The notes under the pieces are model-generated. The model did not search any database. It was not told the origin of the DNA and was given only the letters and a program-made list of their open reading frames with translations. From the NCBI GenBank assembly GCA_021782715.1, contig JAJXUR010000001.1:1-32741 (forward strand): a stretch of 32,741 nt of DNA, in the 5' to 3' direction. Positions 1 to 6,142 of the stretch are shown piece by piece (position 1 is the first letter of the stretch; every line of letters begins with the position of its first letter). The translations under genes were made by a program, and so were the position numbers. Source of the DNA: a bacterium. Lineage in GTDB: Bacteria > Patescibacteriota > Minisyncoccia > Phycocordibacterales > Phycocordibacteraceae.

Positions 1-16
1 GTATCATATAAATTAT

Positions 17-248
17 AGCGGGGTAGAGGAGAGCTGTGTCCCACAGGCGGGAGGGCAGTTGCAAAGCTTCCCGTAAGAAAAGTAGAATACATATAGCGGG
101 GTAGAGGAGAGTTGGTAATCCAAGCGGGAGGGCGAGTGCGAAGCTCTTCAGGTCATGATAGCTATAACATAGCGGGGTAGAGGAGAGCTGTGTCCCACAG
201 GCGGGAGGGCAGTTGCAAAGCTTCCCGTAAGAAAAGTAGAATACATAT
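17..248 (+). repeat. Three tandem 76-78 bp units copying the 5' end of initiator tRNA
   Basis: Units begin at 17, 95 and 171, and the true tRNA-fMet begins at 249 with the same first 17 bases (AGCGGGGTAGAGGAGAG). Units 1 and 3 are identical over 78 bases; unit 2 is diverged. After the shared 17 bases each unit can fold a small hairpin whose two arms change together: CTGTG-TCC-CACAG in units 1 and 3, TTGG-TAAT-CCAA in unit 2. A conserved GCGGGAGGGC follows. None of the units has the 3' half of a tRNA. They may be tRNA pseudogene copies, remnants of integration at the tRNA 5' end, or a structured leader; the sequence alone does not decide. Confidence 0.85.
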
Positions 249-319
249 AGCGGGGTAGAGGAGAGGTACCTCGGGAGGCTCATAACCTCCAGACGCCGGT
301 TCGATTCCGGCCCCCGCAA
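249..319 (+). tRNA. Initiator tRNA-fMet (anticodon CAT)
   Basis: A complete cloverleaf can be drawn. The acceptor is AGCGGGG with CCCCGCA; the D stem is GAGG/CCTC with G18-G19 in a short loop; the anticodon arm is GGAGG-CTCATAA-CCTCC; the T arm is GCCGG-TTCGATT-CCGGC; the discriminator is A. Two initiator hallmarks are visible: an unpaired 1-72 position (A with A) and the purine-pyrimidine 11-24 pair (A-T). The usual three G-C pairs at the base of the anticodon stem are not all present, since pair 29-41 is A-T. CCA is not encoded. This gene carries the sequence copied in the tandem units before it and in the intergenic repeats up to about 6.0 kb. Confidence 0.93.
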
Positions 320-418
320 CACGGTTGTGAGTCAGTGTCAAGTACCGTCCCCCATCAGAAATCTCTGAAATCGGGTACAGTACCGCTAGGCATGAAGCTC
401 CGAAAAATAAAAAAGCGC

Positions 419-757
419 ATGCAACACCAGATGAAATTATCGACAGAGCCTTTCAATCAGATTGCTTCTGGTGCGAAGGTCATTGAGTCGCGTCTCTTTG
501 ATGAGAAGCGCCAACAAATCGCGCTCGGTGATGAGATAGAGTTCAGTGAGAACGATCACCCAGAAAACAAGGTGCGTACGAAGGTTATCGGGCTTCTTCG
601 CTATCAATCGTTTAAAGACCTTTTCGCGGACCATGAGCCGGCGCTCTTTGGCGGCGAGAGCAGGGAGTTTCTCTTCAGTCAGATTAAACAATTCTATTCG
701 GACGAAGACGAGCAGAAGTATGGTGTCGTGGGCGTGCGAATCGAAAAACTTGACTAA
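419..757 (+). CDS. ASCH domain protein (PUA-like fold)
   Basis: This is a 112-residue protein from the chosen ATG, with the typical ASCH layout: an MKL start, then EPFNQIASGAKVIESRL, DEKRQQIALGDEIEF, a central RTKVIGLLRYQSFKDL, and a C-terminal YGVVGVRIEKL strand. ASCH domains resemble PUA domains and are thought to bind RNA or modified nucleotides; the target here is unknown. The frame is open from 335 and ATG 392 is an alternative start, but the bases up to about 390 belong to the repeat that follows tRNA-fMet, and MQHQMKL fits the family start better. The gene ends just before a strong terminator at 779-814. Confidence 0.75.
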   Translation: MQHQMKLSTEPFNQIASGAKVIESRLFDEKRQQIALGDEIEFSENDHPENKVRTKVIGLLRYQSFKDLFADHEPALFGGESREFLFSQIKQFYSDEDEQKYGVVGVRIEKLD

Positions 758-778
758 GTGAGCATATTTCCGAAAAGA

Positions 779-814
779 ACACAGAAGCCGCGACGCACGT
801 CGCGGCTTCTGTGT
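779..814 (+). terminator. Terminator hairpin with 16-bp stem
   Basis: Arms ACACAGAAGCCGCGAC and GTCGCGGCTTCTGTGT pair perfectly around the loop GCAC. There is no long T-tract, so it may act in both directions. The same hairpin, with loop GGAT, recurs at 17453-17494. Confidence 0.8.
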
Positions 815-822
815 TTGTCCAG

Positions 823-828
823 TATCAT
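823..828 (+). promoter_or_regulatory. -10 box TATCAT, leaderless arrangement
   Basis: TATCAT ends 7 bases before ATG 836, so transcription would start at or next to the start codon. No Shine-Dalgarno is present. No clear -35 was found. Confidence 0.45.
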
Positions 829-835
829 TGCGTGT

Positions 836-1075
836 ATGAAGATCTACGCCGAAGTTGGGATTGGGAATGGCACGTTCTTCTCAACTGAATACGAAGATGG
901 TGATCGGGAATATCGAGTCTCAAGATTCGTGAGACCACCACGTGTAATGGAATATTATGTTCGTATTTGGATACGAAAGACGGTGTATATATTCTCGACT
1001 AACGAGGGTTTCAAGAAAGTCCCAAAAGATAAAACCAGATTCAAGCTCCTGTTTGGAGTGGGCGGCGTGCGTTAG
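836..1075 (+). CDS. Small conserved-looking protein of unknown function (79 aa)
   Basis: The protein begins MKIYAEVGIGNGTFFSTEYE and is rich in aromatic and basic residues in the middle (YYVRIWIRKTVYIFSTNEGF), ending FKLLFGVGGVR. It has no signal peptide, membrane segment or known catalytic motif. The open frame extends upstream to 758, but that part is the terminator hairpin, and ATG 836 has a -10 box 7 bases before it. I recall similar 80-residue proteins in Parcubacteria without an assigned function; this is memory, not a search. The downstream peptidase starts 9 bases after its stop. Confidence 0.65.
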   Translation: MKIYAEVGIGNGTFFSTEYEDGDREYRVSRFVRPPRVMEYYVRIWIRKTVYIFSTNEGFKKVPKDKTRFKLLFGVGGVR

Positions 1076-1078
1076 TAT
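1073..1078 (+). promoter_or_regulatory. -10 box TAGTAT before the S51 peptidase gene
   Basis: TAGTAT ends 6 bases before ATG 1085 and overlaps the end of the preceding gene. This fits a leaderless transcript; no Shine-Dalgarno is seen. Confidence 0.35.
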
Positions 1079-1084
1079 AACAAT

Positions 1085-1720
1085 ATGATCAAGAGTATCT
1101 TCCTCCTCAGCATGATGAGCCCGCTCGATGAGAGTCTGCGCGAAGCGCTCGCCAGAGAGATTCTCAAGCGCGGCACGAAGGTGGCATATATATCTTCAAG
1201 TCCGCAGACTGGCGACCAACCATATTACCAATCCACCATTGCCGACTATACTGCCATTAGTCCCGACATCCGCATCGACTATTTCGACCTCTCAGATGCC
1301 TTTACGGATGAAATGCTTGCAGGACTTTCTTCCTATGCCGCCATCTATCTCTCGGGAGGGAATACGTTCACGTTCATGGATAGTGCACGGAAGCGCGGAC
1401 TCCAGACACTGCTTGAACAGCATCTAGCAAACGGTGGCGTCCTTGTCGGTGCGAGCGCAGGGAGCATTATGTGCACACCATCGATCGAGCTCGCGAAATT
1501 TGGTGACGAGAATGAGGTTGGCATGATCGACTTCTCGGGCTTCGGTTTTGTCGATTTCGAGTTTCATCCGCACTTCACGGGCGATCAGTACGAGCACATG
1601 CATCTTACAGAATACCAACGCACGCACGGGCGGGAGATTTATACATGCAAGGACGGAGCGGGGCTGCATGTTTCTGATTTAGGAGTAGAAGCATTTGGAA
1701 GTGTATCGAAGTATACTTAA
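1085..1720 (+). CDS. Peptidase S51 family protein (dipeptidase E-like)
   Basis: This 211-residue protein has the S51 layout: an N-terminal beta strand (IKSIFLLSMMSP), VAYISSSP near residue 34, the turn AIYLSGGNTFTFMD at 86-99, and the nucleophile elbow GASAGS with Ser124. A downstream His (FHPHF, 161-163) is a candidate for the catalytic pair. The family includes dipeptidase E, which cleaves Asp-X dipeptides, and cyanophycinase; the substrate here is not certain. The length is close to that of the family. It is cytoplasmic, with no signal peptide. Four bases separate its stop from the next start. Confidence 0.85.
   Translation: MIKSIFLLSMMSPLDESLREALAREILKRGTKVAYISSSPQTGDQPYYQSTIADYTAISPDIRIDYFDLSDAFTDEMLAGLSSYAAIYLSGGNTFTFMDSARKRGLQTLLEQHLANGGVLVGASAGSIMCTPSIELAKFGDENEVGMIDFSGFGFVDFEFHPHFTGDQYEHMHLTEYQRTHGREIYTCKDGAGLHVSDLGVEAFGSVSKYT
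1712..1717 (+). promoter_or_regulatory. -10 box TATACT before the pyrophosphatase-like gene
   Basis: TATACT lies inside the last codons of the peptidase gene, 7 bases before ATG 1725. This matches the leaderless pattern seen elsewhere in the window. Confidence 0.5.
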
Positions 1721-1724
1721 CAAT

Positions 1725-2099
1725 ATGGAAAAACAACCGACCAGCAATATGGAAAACAAAATAACCAACTCTGCCGAATATCTCGGTAAGACGGTTGCGA
1801 TAAAAATCGATCGACAGCTCGGGTCGAAGCACCCGAAGCACGGATTTGTGTATGAGCTCAACTATGGCTTCGTGCCAGATACTATCTCACCCGATGGAGA
1901 AGAACTCGATGCGTATTTGCTTGGCGTCGATACCCCTGTCGAGACATTTACGGGCGAGTGCATTGCGATTATTCACCGCACCAACGATGATGATGACAAA
2001 CTGATTGTCGTGCCAGAAGGGAATGTTTTTTCAGACGAAGAAATCCGCACGATGACGAATTTCCAAGAGCAATTCTTCAAATCAGAGATTGTGAGATAA
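1725..2099 (+). CDS. Short inorganic pyrophosphatase-like protein (124 aa)
   Basis: The sequence has the signature region of soluble family I pyrophosphatase: HGFVYELNYGFVPDTISPDG followed by EELDAYLLGVD, which carries the acidic metal-binding residues, then an IIHRTNDDDDKLIVVPEG strand region. At 124 residues it is shorter than the usual 165-200, and the C-terminal part (MTNFQEQFFKSEIVR) does not match the classical enzyme. I know it as a compact subfamily often annotated as pyrophosphatase; whether it hydrolyses pyrophosphate is inference. ATG 1725 was chosen for the -10 box 7 bases upstream; ATG 1749 (MENKIT) is possible. A block of tRNA-like repeats follows. Confidence 0.75.
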   Translation: MEKQPTSNMENKITNSAEYLGKTVAIKIDRQLGSKHPKHGFVYELNYGFVPDTISPDGEELDAYLLGVDTPVETFTGECIAIIHRTNDDDDKLIVVPEGNVFSDEEIRTMTNFQEQFFKSEIVR

Positions 2100-2129
2100 A
2101 CATACATGATCTGATGTATAAGAATATCT

Positions 2130-2288
2130 GAGCATGGGCGCGGGAATCGAACTATAGCGAGTAAGGTAAAAAATGGGGATAGGAATCGAACTCTAGCAAA
2201 TACGGGACGAAATCGTCGATTCGATTCGCGCCCCCGCAACAAACGAGCGAAGGCGAGTGCAGTGCCCAGCGCCAGCAGGCGGCGGGTG
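2130..2288. repeat. tRNA-derived intergenic repeat, first module
   Basis: Two copies of GGAATCGAAC (T-arm motif on the minus strand) lie near 2143 and 2181. A plus-strand T-arm-like sequence at 2216-2240 ends in CCCCCGCAAC, exactly like the 3' end of tRNA-fMet. The part from 2168 to 2225 is closely repeated at 5946-6004. No cloverleaf can be completed. The last 50 bases (2241-2288) are not seen in the other copies. Confidence 0.8.
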
Positions 2289-2558
2289 CACGGTTGTGAC
2301 GCCAGGAACCAGTACCGACAGGCATCAAAATTGGTACTGTACCGCTCAGGGTGTTCACCAGAAAAAGCTCGCAAATACAATGCGAGCTTTTTCTGTTATG
2401 TAGCATTTCCAACATATTTCCAGTTCGATTCCGGCTCTCGTATTCGGTGCAGTTTCGTGTCGCAATCACATCAAAATTGATCTGGTTTTGAGCAGGGGCA
2501 CAGGAATCGAACTGGCGAAAGAAAGTGAATACGCCGGTTCCTGACTTCCCGTCCTCCC
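2289..2558 (+). repeat. About 270 bp direct repeat, left copy (pairs with 3914-4184)
   Basis: It begins CACGGTTGTGACGCCAGG, the sequence that also begins right after tRNA-fMet, and holds a CAGTACC...GGTACTG inverted repeat, a terminator (2359-2395), a plus-strand T-arm motif CAGTTCGATTCCGG at 2421 and a minus-strand one at 2503. The first 117 bases differ from the right copy at only two positions; similarity then weakens but is traceable to about 2558. The offset between copies is 1625-1626 bases. Confidence 0.88.
2359..2395 (+). terminator. Terminator within the left repeat copy
   Basis: CAGAAAAAGCTCGCA and TGCGAGCTTTTTCTG form a 15-bp stem with a 7-base loop. The T-run lies inside the right arm, and the A-run in the left arm makes it bidirectional. 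Confidence 0.8.
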
Positions 2559-2597
2559 GAGGGGTCAGTACAGTTTTAGGGTTGCCGGCAATGACCA

Positions 2598-2626
2598 TTG
2601 ACGATATGCATAATCCATGTTATCTT
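2598..2626 (+). promoter_or_regulatory. Sigma70-type promoter of the 298-aa gene
   Basis: TTGACG (2598-2603), a 17-base spacer and TATCTT (2621-2626) form one of the best -35/-10 pairs in the window. It predicts a start near 2633 and a leader of about 165 bases before ATG 2798, in contrast to the leaderless genes around it. Confidence 0.65.
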
Positions 2627-2663
2627 AACGGCAGCTCTCAGGCTCTTTCCATCCCAAGAATCA

Positions 2664-2755
2664 CTCCCCATGAAGCGAGCTTTGTGCGACCTATCTTTTA
2701 CAATTGTTATCGCAAGATAGCTAACTAGGTCGTACGCAGCTCGCCTCATGGGAGG
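2664..2755 (+). promoter_or_regulatory. Long structured hairpin in the 5' leader of the 298-aa gene
   Basis: Successive stems pair across a 16-base apical loop: CCCATGA (2667) with TCATGGG (2746), GCGAGCT (2675) with AGCTCGC (2738), GACC with GGTC, and TATCTT (2692) with AAGATA (2714). Small internal loops separate them. It lies inside the predicted leader, ending about 43 bases before the start codon. It could be a regulatory leader or an mRNA stabiliser; it matches no riboswitch I know. Confidence 0.7.
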
Positions 2756-2797
2756 ACAGAGTCGCTCACCCGACGGTTCGGGACAAGGGATAACGTC

Positions 2798-3694
2798 ATG
2801 ACGACGATTACTCAAGCTGCACAAGCAACAGCCGGTCAAATCAAGCAGATCAACCGGTTTGGCTCCGACGCCATCGAGAAAGTCCTCGGTGAATTCGGCC
2901 TCGACAACCCTGGCGCTCAACGCGTCATCGAACACGGCGACGAATTCTCCGAAGCTATCCGTATCGCAGTGCTCGCCTCGCTCAAAGACCTGTCGGTCTT
3001 CGACAAGTACAAGAACGAAGAAGTATCCTCGACGTACGGCTACCTCTCTGGCTACAAGAAGCCGAAGAGTATCACCGAGCAGACCAACATCCTCCGTCAG
3101 ATGTTCCCTGGTATTGGCTTTGCCGACGAGAAGCTTGCCGAACGTGAAGTGCCGAAGAATGCCGACAACGGATGGTTCGCCATCCCGAAGTGGCAGTCGC
3201 TCGCACCAACCTATGGTGAAGCCGTCCAACTGGTGCTGAACAAACTCAATGAATCCCGTAACGGTGCGTTCTACAACTACCGCGAAGGTGAACTGGGTCC
3301 TGATCAGCTCCGCCAATCAGCGAAGACGGTAAGTATGTTCCAGAAGCTTGCTGAAGAGCAGAGCAAGTACGACATCCTTGTGGTCGCAGCCCAATTCGGC
3401 ATACGCCACCGTGGTCGCTCCGTTCGTCGTGTGCGTGAGATCCTGCTCGGCAACGAGTTTGGCCTCGGCGCATTTGCCGTCGGCATCATGCTCCTCACGC
3501 ATCCGGAACGTTTTCAGCACGACAATGACCTCTACATCGACTGCGCCGGCGACGAGTTCAAGCCGAGTGACGAGCACGAGTTCTCGCGCGCCCCGATCTG
3601 GAACTTCGACGACGACGAGCTCAAGTTCGACGCGTGCGGGGTCGGCAATGCGGACTTCAACTACGGCTCGGCTTCCGGCTTCCTTCCGCAGTGA
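2798..3694 (+). CDS. Unknown protein (298 aa) in a repeat-bounded cassette
   Basis: I do not recognise a characterised family. The N-terminal 60 residues look helical (MTTITQAAQATAGQIKQINR, then FSEAIRIAVLASLKDL). A middle part carries WFAIPKWQ near 127 and a repeated Arg/Lys-rich stretch (GIRHRGRSVRRVREILLGNE, near 200-220). The acidic aromatic tail includes DLYIDCAGDEF and ends NYGSASGFLPQ. I recall proteins with such a tail in several CPR genomes, often in multiple copies, but that is memory only. There is no signal peptide or clear membrane segment. AAGGGA lies 7 bases before ATG, and the gene has its own strong promoter, structured leader and terminator (3766-3804). It is flanked by about 270 bp direct repeats. 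Confidence 0.8.
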   Translation: MTTITQAAQATAGQIKQINRFGSDAIEKVLGEFGLDNPGAQRVIEHGDEFSEAIRIAVLASLKDLSVFDKYKNEEVSSTYGYLSGYKKPKSITEQTNILRQMFPGIGFADEKLAEREVPKNADNGWFAIPKWQSLAPTYGEAVQLVLNKLNESRNGAFYNYREGELGPDQLRQSAKTVSMFQKLAEEQSKYDILVVAAQFGIRHRGRSVRRVREILLGNEFGLGAFAVGIMLLTHPERFQHDNDLYIDCAGDEFKPSDEHEFSRAPIWNFDDDELKFDACGVGNADFNYGSASGFLPQ

Positions 3695-3765
3695 TTCTTG
3701 CTGCTTGAGTTCTTGGGTCTTTTGCAATTTAATTCTTTTGCTTGATCCTTGGGCTCGAAAATTTT

Positions 3766-3804
3766 CGGGGTTATTCACTTGCTGGATAACCCCGATTTCT
3801 TTTT
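3766..3804 (+). terminator. Rho-independent terminator of the 298-aa gene
   Basis: CGGGGTTAT and ATAACCCCG form a 9-bp stem with an 11-base loop, followed by a T-rich run (3796-3804). It lies 72 bases after the stop. Confidence 0.85.
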
Positions 3805-3805
3805 A

Positions 3806-3913
3806 TAATGGGCGTCGGAATCGAACCGCAGCGAGCAAAGTAAAAAATGGGGGCAGGAATCGAACTTGAGTATCTAGGCCGTAGAAAGTCCAGTTCGATT
3901 ATGGACCCGGCAA
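3806..3913. repeat. tRNA-derived intergenic repeat, second module
   Basis: Two minus-strand GGAATCGAAC motifs (3816 and 3857) are followed by a plus-strand T-arm that folds as GTCCA-GTTCGATTA-TGGAC (3888-3906) and then CCCGGCAAC. The sequence between the motifs (GCGAGCAAAGTAAAAAATGG) recurs at 5935-5954 with a single change. It leads directly into the right copy of the direct repeat. Confidence 0.8.
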
Positions 3914-4184
3914 CACGGTTGTGACGCCAGGAACCAGTACCGACAGGCATCAAAACTGGTACTGTACCGCTCAGGGTGTTCACCAGAAAAAGCTCGCAAA
4001 TACCATGCGAGCTTTTTCTGTTATGTAGCAAATACAACAGATATTCAGTTCGATTCCGATTCTCGTATTGAACGACGTTTCGTGTTGCAATCACATCCAA
4101 GTCGGCCTGATTTTAAGCGGGGGGCGCGGGAATCGAACTGGCGAAACTCAGTGTCTACAGCGGTTCCCGATCCCCGTCCTTCCG
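3914..4184 (+). repeat. About 270 bp direct repeat, right copy (pairs with 2289-2558)
   Basis: The order of elements is the same as in the left copy: CACGGTTGTGACGCCAGG, the GTACC inverted repeat, a terminator at 3984-4020, CAGTTCGATTCCG at 4046 and GGAATCGAACTGGCG at 4129. One single-base length difference lies between 4046 and 4129. The rest of the gap up to 4200 has no gene. Confidence 0.88.
3984..4020 (+). terminator. Terminator within the right repeat copy
   Basis: This is the same 15-bp stem as at 2359-2395, differing by one base in the loop. Confidence 0.8.
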
Positions 4185-4220
4185 TGGGTGGCGAGAATAT
4201 TCACCGTTCAACTTATGTGG

Positions 4221-4226
4221 TATACT
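4221..4226 (+). promoter_or_regulatory. -10 box TATACT upstream of the ABC-F gene
   Basis: TATACT predicts a start near 4233 and a leader of about 64 bases. That leader contains a five-codon open frame (4239-4256) and a GGGGC-GCCCC hairpin (4277-4293) ending at the ABC-F start codon. The -35 is weak (TTCACC at 4200). Confidence 0.5.
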
Positions 4227-4238
4227 AAACTCACTCCA

Positions 4239-4256
4239 ATGAAGTATTACGCATAA
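4239..4256 (+). other. Possible leader peptide MKYYA upstream of the ABC-F gene
   Basis: ATG AAG TAT TAC GCA TAA lies between the -10 box and the ABC-F start. Some antibiotic-resistance ABC-F genes are controlled by ribosome stalling on short upstream frames, so this could be an attenuator peptide. A five-codon frame can arise by chance, and no ribosome-binding site is seen. Confidence 0.3.
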
Positions 4257-4296
4257 GCTTTTATCAGCTAATCACGGGGCCGACACACGCCCCGGT

Positions 4297-5904
4297 ATGC
4301 GTATGCAAATACTTCTCTCTACAAAAGACATAGGGTTCGAACTTCCGGATAAAACGCTATTTAAAGCGCTTACGTTTCCCCTTTCCAAAGGCGATCGCAT
4401 AGGACTCATTGGAAAGAACGGCGAAGGGAAAACGACGATTCTTAAGATCCTGGCTAAGGTGGCAGAACCAAGCTCTGGGCACGTGAATGTCATCGGGAAA
4501 GTCCATTATGTCCCGCAACTGGATTTCGCGCTTTTCGAGCAGGCTGACACGGTGGTTGTTTTTCTCAAAAGCAAAGGTATCTCATGGCCCCTCGTACAGG
4601 CGTCACTCGGTCGACTCTTTGGTGTGCCGAGTATTACTAAGGATAAAGAAATGCGAGCACTATCTGGAGGCGAGCTTGCCAAGCTGTTGATTGCCATAGC
4701 CGATACGGATAGGCCAGATATCCTCTTGCTCGATGAGCCGACTAACCATCTCGATGTCGAAGGTCTGGAAGTCTTGAAGAACTACCTACTTACGTTTAAG
4801 GGCGCGTTCGTTGTGGTATCTCATGACCCTTTGTTCTTGGATCATGTCGTATCTGCCATTTGGGAGATCGACATGGGAAGCCTGTCCCGCTTTGGTGGCA
4901 ACTACTCGGAGTACCAGGAACAGAAGCGACTAGCCGATGAAGCCCGTGAACGCGATCTTGAAGCAGCAAAGAAAGACGTGAAGAAAGCACGCAGAGCAAT
5001 TGAAGCTCGCGAGACTCGGGTCGTTCGTGCCGCACGTACCGGGAGGCTTGCTAAACTTGAGCCAAGTCGGGACAAAATGGCCGAGGCGCACCGCACCAAC
5101 ATGGCCGAACGGGAGGCGGGGAAACTGAAACGCCGACAAGACCGCATGATGGAAGAGCGACAGCAACACGTCTCGCAATTGGAAAGACCGAAACGAAAGA
5201 CGGCACATCTTGATCTTGCTGTCGGCGCGGAGCGTTCTAAGCGGATGCTCGTTAGCGTGTCTGACGGCCTGCTTGGAGTGGGAAATACGAATCTAATTCA
5301 GGATATCAGTCTGCGTATAGAATTTGGCGACCGCATCGTCTTCACTGGTAAGAATGGCTCGGGGAAGAGCCTCCTCGTTAAGGCACTCATGGGTATGCCA
5401 GGCCCGTTCTCGTTCGAAGGGACAATCAGGCGTGGAGAAAATCTCGATGCGGTGTATATGGATCAGAAATATCAATCTGTTGATCCCGAACTCTCCATTC
5501 TCGAGAATCTTCTGCAGGCGAATCCACACTTAGATGAAAATGCCGCTCGAGGTCAGCTCGGCAAGTTTCTTTTTGGCGTGGATGTGAGCATCAAGAAAAA
5601 GTCTGGGACACTTTCGGGCGGAGAAATCGCTCGTCTTGTCCTTGCGCAGGTTACGTCTAAACCGATTGATCTGCTCGTTCTTGATGAACCTACGAACAAT
5701 CTTGATATTGAAACGCTAGATATTATCGCTGACGCCCTCCGGGATTTTTCAGGTGCGCTAGTAGTTGTATCGCACAACGTTCACTTTCTGTCGCGACTCG
5801 GGATTAATCGTGCATACGTTATTAGTGAAGAGCGATTGAAGGAGATGAAGTTCTTGCCTGAGAACGAAGTTGAATTTTATTCTGAGCTTGTTGCTGCGGA
5901 ATAA
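4297..5904 (+). CDS. ABC-F family ATPase (ribosome-associated, two ABC domains)
   Basis: This 535-residue protein has two ATP-binding cassettes and no membrane segment. Cassette 1 has Walker A GKNGEGKTT (39-47), signature LSGGE (122-126), Walker B DILLLDEPTNHLD (141-153) and the switch His176. Cassette 2 has GKNGSGKS (351-358), LSGGE (439-443) and DLLVLDEPTNNLD (458-470). They are joined by a charged, probably coiled-coil linker (about 210-305), which in ABC-F proteins reaches into the ribosomal E site. ABC-F proteins relieve stalled ribosomes or protect them from antibiotics; I cannot tell which applies. The start may be ATG 4297 or ATG 4303. The upstream leader could regulate it. A repeat module follows the stop. 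Confidence 0.93.
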   Translation: MRMQILLSTKDIGFELPDKTLFKALTFPLSKGDRIGLIGKNGEGKTTILKILAKVAEPSSGHVNVIGKVHYVPQLDFALFEQADTVVVFLKSKGISWPLVQASLGRLFGVPSITKDKEMRALSGGELAKLLIAIADTDRPDILLLDEPTNHLDVEGLEVLKNYLLTFKGAFVVVSHDPLFLDHVVSAIWEIDMGSLSRFGGNYSEYQEQKRLADEARERDLEAAKKDVKKARRAIEARETRVVRAARTGRLAKLEPSRDKMAEAHRTNMAEREAGKLKRRQDRMMEERQQHVSQLERPKRKTAHLDLAVGAERSKRMLVSVSDGLLGVGNTNLIQDISLRIEFGDRIVFTGKNGSGKSLLVKALMGMPGPFSFEGTIRRGENLDAVYMDQKYQSVDPELSILENLLQANPHLDENAARGQLGKFLFGVDVSIKKKSGTLSGGEIARLVLAQVTSKPIDLLVLDEPTNNLDIETLDIIADALRDFSGALVVVSHNVHFLSRLGINRAYVISEERLKEMKFLPENEVEFYSELVAAE

Positions 5905-6087
5905 AGAAAAAATGGGGGCAGGAATCGAACTGTAGCGAGCAAAGCAAAAAATGGGAGCAGGGATCGAACTCTAGCAAATACGGGGCGAAATCGTCGATTC
6001 GATTATGGACCCAGCAACACGGTTGTGACGCCAGGAACCAGTACCGGCTCGCCTAAAGGTCAGTACGGTATCGGCAGGCATCACGTA
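5905..6087. repeat. tRNA-derived intergenic repeat, third module
   Basis: It holds minus-strand motifs GGAATCGAAC (5922) and GGATCGAAC (5961), a plus-strand GATTCGATTATGGACCCAGCAAC segment at about 5996-6017 (T-arm and acceptor-like), then CACGGTTGTGACGCCAGG at 6018 and GTACCG palindromes. The order of parts is the same as in the modules at 2130 and 3806, but the 3' end diverges and leads into a different terminator. Confidence 0.8.
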
Positions 6088-6122
6088 TGCAAAGATCGCG
6101 ACAATTGTCGCGATCTTTGCAT
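6087..6122 (+). terminator. Perfect 18-bp palindromic terminator
   Basis: ATGCAAAGATCGCGACAA is directly followed by its exact reverse complement and then by TTTTA. It ends the repeat module and separates the ABC-F gene from the next gene. Confidence 0.8.
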
Positions 6123-6142
6123 TTTAGAGATAAAGTTGGAGT

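Noticed and set aside
17..248. CRISPR array
   Set aside because: Units are 76-78 bp, two are identical over their whole length, and there are no spacers of variable sequence or cas genes.
2576..3316. 246-aa minus-strand frame opposite the 298-aa gene
   Set aside because: The plus strand has a promoter, a plausible ribosome-binding site and a terminator; the minus frame crosses the leader hairpin and has none of these.
2130..4190. Additional functional tRNA genes suggested by the T-arm motifs
   Set aside because: No D arm, anticodon arm and matching acceptor can be completed around any of them; the T stems have mismatches.
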